Origin: JBCCMB01 sp039026555
Lineage (GTDB): Bacteria; Pseudomonadota; Alphaproteobacteria; Caulobacterales; Hyphomonadaceae
Assembly: GCA_039026555.1 (NCBI GenBank)
Contig: JBCCMB010000158.1
Span: 1-6,071, forward strand
Direction of reading: 5' to 3'
DNA: 6,071 nt
The position numbers and the translations under genes are program-made. Shown piece after piece: positions 5,966-6,071 of this stretch. Position 1 is the first letter of the stretch. Each line of letters starts with the position of its first letter. Under the pieces are notes generated by a model. The model worked only from the letters and a program-made list of their open reading frames with translations, had not been told where the DNA came from and ran no database searches.

Positions 5966-6071
5966 TGGATGCATTCCCAATCAGTTTTCATCACTATTGG
6001 AAGAATGAGCCGATATGCGCGTCAACCCATACGCGAATGGACAAAAAAACTTCATTTGCAGCATTTTTCAC
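5966..6071. promoter_or_regulatory. Upstream region of the Nudix gene; possible start of a divergent gene at the window edge
   Basis: This AT-richer stretch presumably holds the Nudix promoter. On the - strand, TTGACGC at 6025-6019 matches the Caulobacter-type -35 consensus TTGACGS, but the possible -10 (GCTCATTC at 6010-6003, against GCTANAWC) is only partly matched and about two bases too close. On the + strand, GGAAGA (5999-6004) is followed after 10 bases by an ATG at 6015, open to the window end (MRVNPYANGQ...); a second frame from the ATG at 6005 is also open. The visible coding length, under 23 residues, is too short to call a gene. Confidence 0.25.

Noticed and set aside
1..6071. Mobile element, CRISPR array, tRNA/rRNA, toxin-antitoxin or phage module
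   Set aside because: No transposase, integrase, direct-repeat array, cloverleaf or paired small-gene module is visible; coding is almost continuous with family-typical genes.

Overview
The window looks like a stretch of ordinary chromosome from a GC-rich alphaproteobacterium. The best taxonomic hint is the first gene, whose architecture recalls the FlaEY flagellar proteins of Caulobacter and related stalked or budding marine lineages. The YciB/IspZ and Nudix proteins also read like alphaproteobacterial versions. This placement rests on recalled family resemblance; no search was run.

Layout, left to right: (1) the 3' part of a large + strand gene (5' end outside the window) encoding repeated SBBP-type beta-propeller modules, then a flagellin/hook-associated-like module and a helical tail; (2) a 93-base gap without a clear terminator, followed by typA/bipA, a complete ribosome-associated translational GTPase; (3) a - strand calcineurin-like metallophosphoesterase, tail to tail with typA; (4) an AT-rich divergent intergenic region with a perfect 7-3-7 palindrome; (5) a + strand YciB/IspZ-family inner-membrane protein; (6) a - strand Nudix hydrolase, tail to tail with yciB; (7) about 100 bases of Nudix upstream region up to the window end. 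Both convergent pairs overlap by exactly four bases at their stop codons.

The genes do not form one pathway. They are probably separate housekeeping or conditional units: flagellar biogenesis (first gene), ribosome/stress adaptation (TypA), phosphoester signalling or nucleotide clean-up (phosphatase and Nudix) and cell-envelope morphogenesis (YciB). I see no mobile element, CRISPR array, tRNA, rRNA, phage gene or clear horizontal-transfer signature, and no convincing undescribed system. The points most worth a second look are the composite architecture of the FlaEY-like protein, the palindrome between the phosphatase and yciB, and the paired 4-base convergent overlaps.
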